From Desulfobacterales bacterium (GTDB lineage: Bacteria; Desulfobacterota; Desulfobacteria; Desulfobacterales; JADGBH01), in the NCBI GenBank assembly GCA_015231595.1, contig JADGBH010000009.1, forward strand, positions 26,314 to 90,313: 64,000 nucleotides of DNA, written 5' to 3'. Every line of letters begins with the position of its first letter. The stretch's first letter is position 1. The translations under genes were made by a program, and so were the position numbers. The notes below the pieces were generated by a model that was given only the letters and a program-made list of their open reading frames with translations, searched no databases and was not told where the DNA came from. This document shows, in pieces, positions 63,274-64,000 of this stretch.

Positions 63274-64000
63274 TTAAATGTTTATGAAAGCTGGATGCAA
63301 CCAGTCCGCTATTCCTTCCTTTAGTTTTTCAATCAAAGCAGAAAAACTAAACTCAGGTGTACTTTTCTTTAAAATATTGTAACTGCCATTTACATCAGCG
63401 TTAATTAAAACACCATCTTTAGACTTATACAATCCTCTGTGAACTCGTTTACCGCTAAATTCATGTTTTACTTTTGGTTCATACTTATTAGGCAATTTAT
63501 CATTATCAACAAAACTTGCTTTACTTGTGTAGCTCTCATCTGTTACTTCAACTTTTATGTTACGTAACTCAGCCTTATACTTTATCTTTTGTATAAGTTG
63601 ACCGAGAGAAATATTTACAAAGTTTTGGTTATTACGCTTACCTATGTTAATCCCATTGGTTGATTTAGATACATTCCCAATTACTATTTGAGAAATGTTA
63701 TTTTCAACACAAATATCAACTATCTTCTTGCTTGTTTTATGTAAGTAATCATCAACCTGATTATTTCTTTTATCTGTAATTATTTGAAGTTTTTCTGACC
63801 ATTTTTGATCAGGCTGGCTTTTATCTAAAGTGCTCTTTAACTTTGCTAATCGCTTATTATAAAGTTGATTGATAGCTTTTAAAGGCTTGCCATTGATTAC
63901 AAATGGTTTAATTATTCCATTTGTTGTGCATGTTGCCAAGTTATCCAAGCCTAAATCTATTGCTAAAATATTTTCATTCATTTCAACTTGCTCATGTTGT
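63274..64000 (-). CDS. tnpB: TnpB (OrfB)-type RNA-guided nuclease/transposase-associated protein, 5' end outside the window
   Basis: The frame continues past the right edge, so only about 241 C-terminal residues are seen. RuvC motifs are present: first Asp in LAIDLGLDNLATCTTNG, Glu region around KKIVDICVENNISQIVIGNV, and last Asp in GVLINADVNGSYNILKK. The zinc-finger insert between the second and third motifs has no CxxC pairs (TSKASFVDNDKLP then GKRVHRGLYKSKDG), a variant found in part of the TnpB family. It marks an IS200/IS605-type element inserted at or beyond the restriction locus. No TnpA is visible. Confidence 0.85.
   Translation of the reverse strand, partial: QHEQVEMNENILAIDLGLDNLATCTTNGIIKPFVINGKPLKAINQLYNKRLAKLKSTLDKSQPDQKWSEKLQIITDKRNNQVDDYLHKTSKKIVDICVENNISQIVIGNVSKSTNGINIGKRNNQNFVNISLGQLIQKIKYKAELRNIKVEVTDESYTSKASFVDNDKLPNKYEPKVKHEFSGKRVHRGLYKSKDGVLINADVNGSYNILKKSTPEFSFSALIEKLKEGIADWLHPAFINI

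Larger units (their letters stand above)
53084..64000. mobile_element. Integrated element next to tRNA-Lys, right end outside the window
   Basis: Starting just after the tRNA, the region carries a tyrosine integrase (frameshifted), an excisionase-like HTH gene, hypothetical genes, type I restriction genes, three toxin-antitoxin-type loci and a TnpB gene, in contrast to the metabolic and signalling genes to the left. No second copy of the tRNA 3' end was seen up to 64000, so the far attachment site should lie beyond the window. The left border is taken as the tRNA end; the true crossover is probably inside the T arm. Confidence 0.65.

Noticed and set aside
63236..63288. CTTTCATAA/TTATGAAAG inverted repeat at the end of the TnpB gene
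   Set aside because: Nine base pairs over a 35-base loop in very AT-rich DNA, with one arm in the coding sequence; could be chance, so not called as the element end.
54000..64000. Second copy of the tRNA-Lys 3' end (far attachment site)
   Set aside because: No matching stretch was noticed up to the right edge; it may be outside the window.

Overview
The window is AT-rich chromosomal DNA that looks like a strictly anaerobic, sulfate-reducer-type member of the Desulfobacterota (Desulfobacteraceae-like). The pointers are a two-subunit methylmalonyl-CoA mutase, a rubredoxin / flavodiiron protein / one-cluster ferredoxin set, a DVU0298-family gene, an archaeal-type aminodeoxyheptulosonate synthase, a Desulfobacteria-type iron-sulfur protein cut by the left edge, and several large multidomain sensor kinases. 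The species cannot be named from sequence alone.

Layout. 1-6.5 kb (minus strand): a partial Fe-S protein, an Hpt protein and a 1668-residue hybrid kinase carrying four periplasmic-binding-type sensor modules. 6.5-10.6 kb: a gene-poor stretch with decayed transposase and solute-binding-protein remnants around a B12-binding radical SAM enzyme and an FkbM-like protein. 10.7-17 kb: a TetR regulator with two palindromic operators driving a membrane fusion protein, a double ATPase and two permeases, the same order as E. coli cecR-ybhG-ybhF-ybhS-ybhR. 17-20.5 kb (minus): nitroreductase, a lipoprotein with two tandem domains, enoyl-CoA hydratase, MobA. 20.8-24 kb: glutamate dehydrogenase and the rubredoxin-flavodiiron-ferredoxin oxygen/NO defence set. 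24-25.4 kb: a DsrE-like gene broken twice (37-bp tandem duplication and a 345-bp insertion) whose tail runs in frame into a DVU0298-family protein. 25.4-32.7 kb: a TolC-MFP-RND efflux operon ending in a condensation-domain-like acyltransferase. 32.7-33.2 kb: a set of concentric, nested palindromic repeats. 33.2-35.7 kb: chemoreceptor and solute-binding protein. 35.9-52.4 kb: P-loop kinase, mutA-mutB-CDF exporter, queE-queC, ADTH synthase, ABC-F ATPase, outer membrane protein, GAF-GspE ATPase and two overlapping kinase genes.

From 53.0 kb to the right edge lies an integrated element beginning at a tRNA-Lys(CTT). It holds a frameshifted tyrosine integrase and an excisionase-like HTH gene next to the tRNA, a frameshifted hypothetical with an internal duplication, then, all on the minus strand, type I restriction genes hsdS and hsdR separated by a toxin-antitoxin-SecB-like-chaperone (TAC) cassette, an HTH/PIN toxin-antitoxin pair next to hsdS, and a zinc-finger-less TnpB at the edge. 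No hsdM is visible and it may lie beyond the edge. Several genes in this element are frameshifted while the long core genes are intact, which suggests real decay or phase variation rather than uniform sequencing error.
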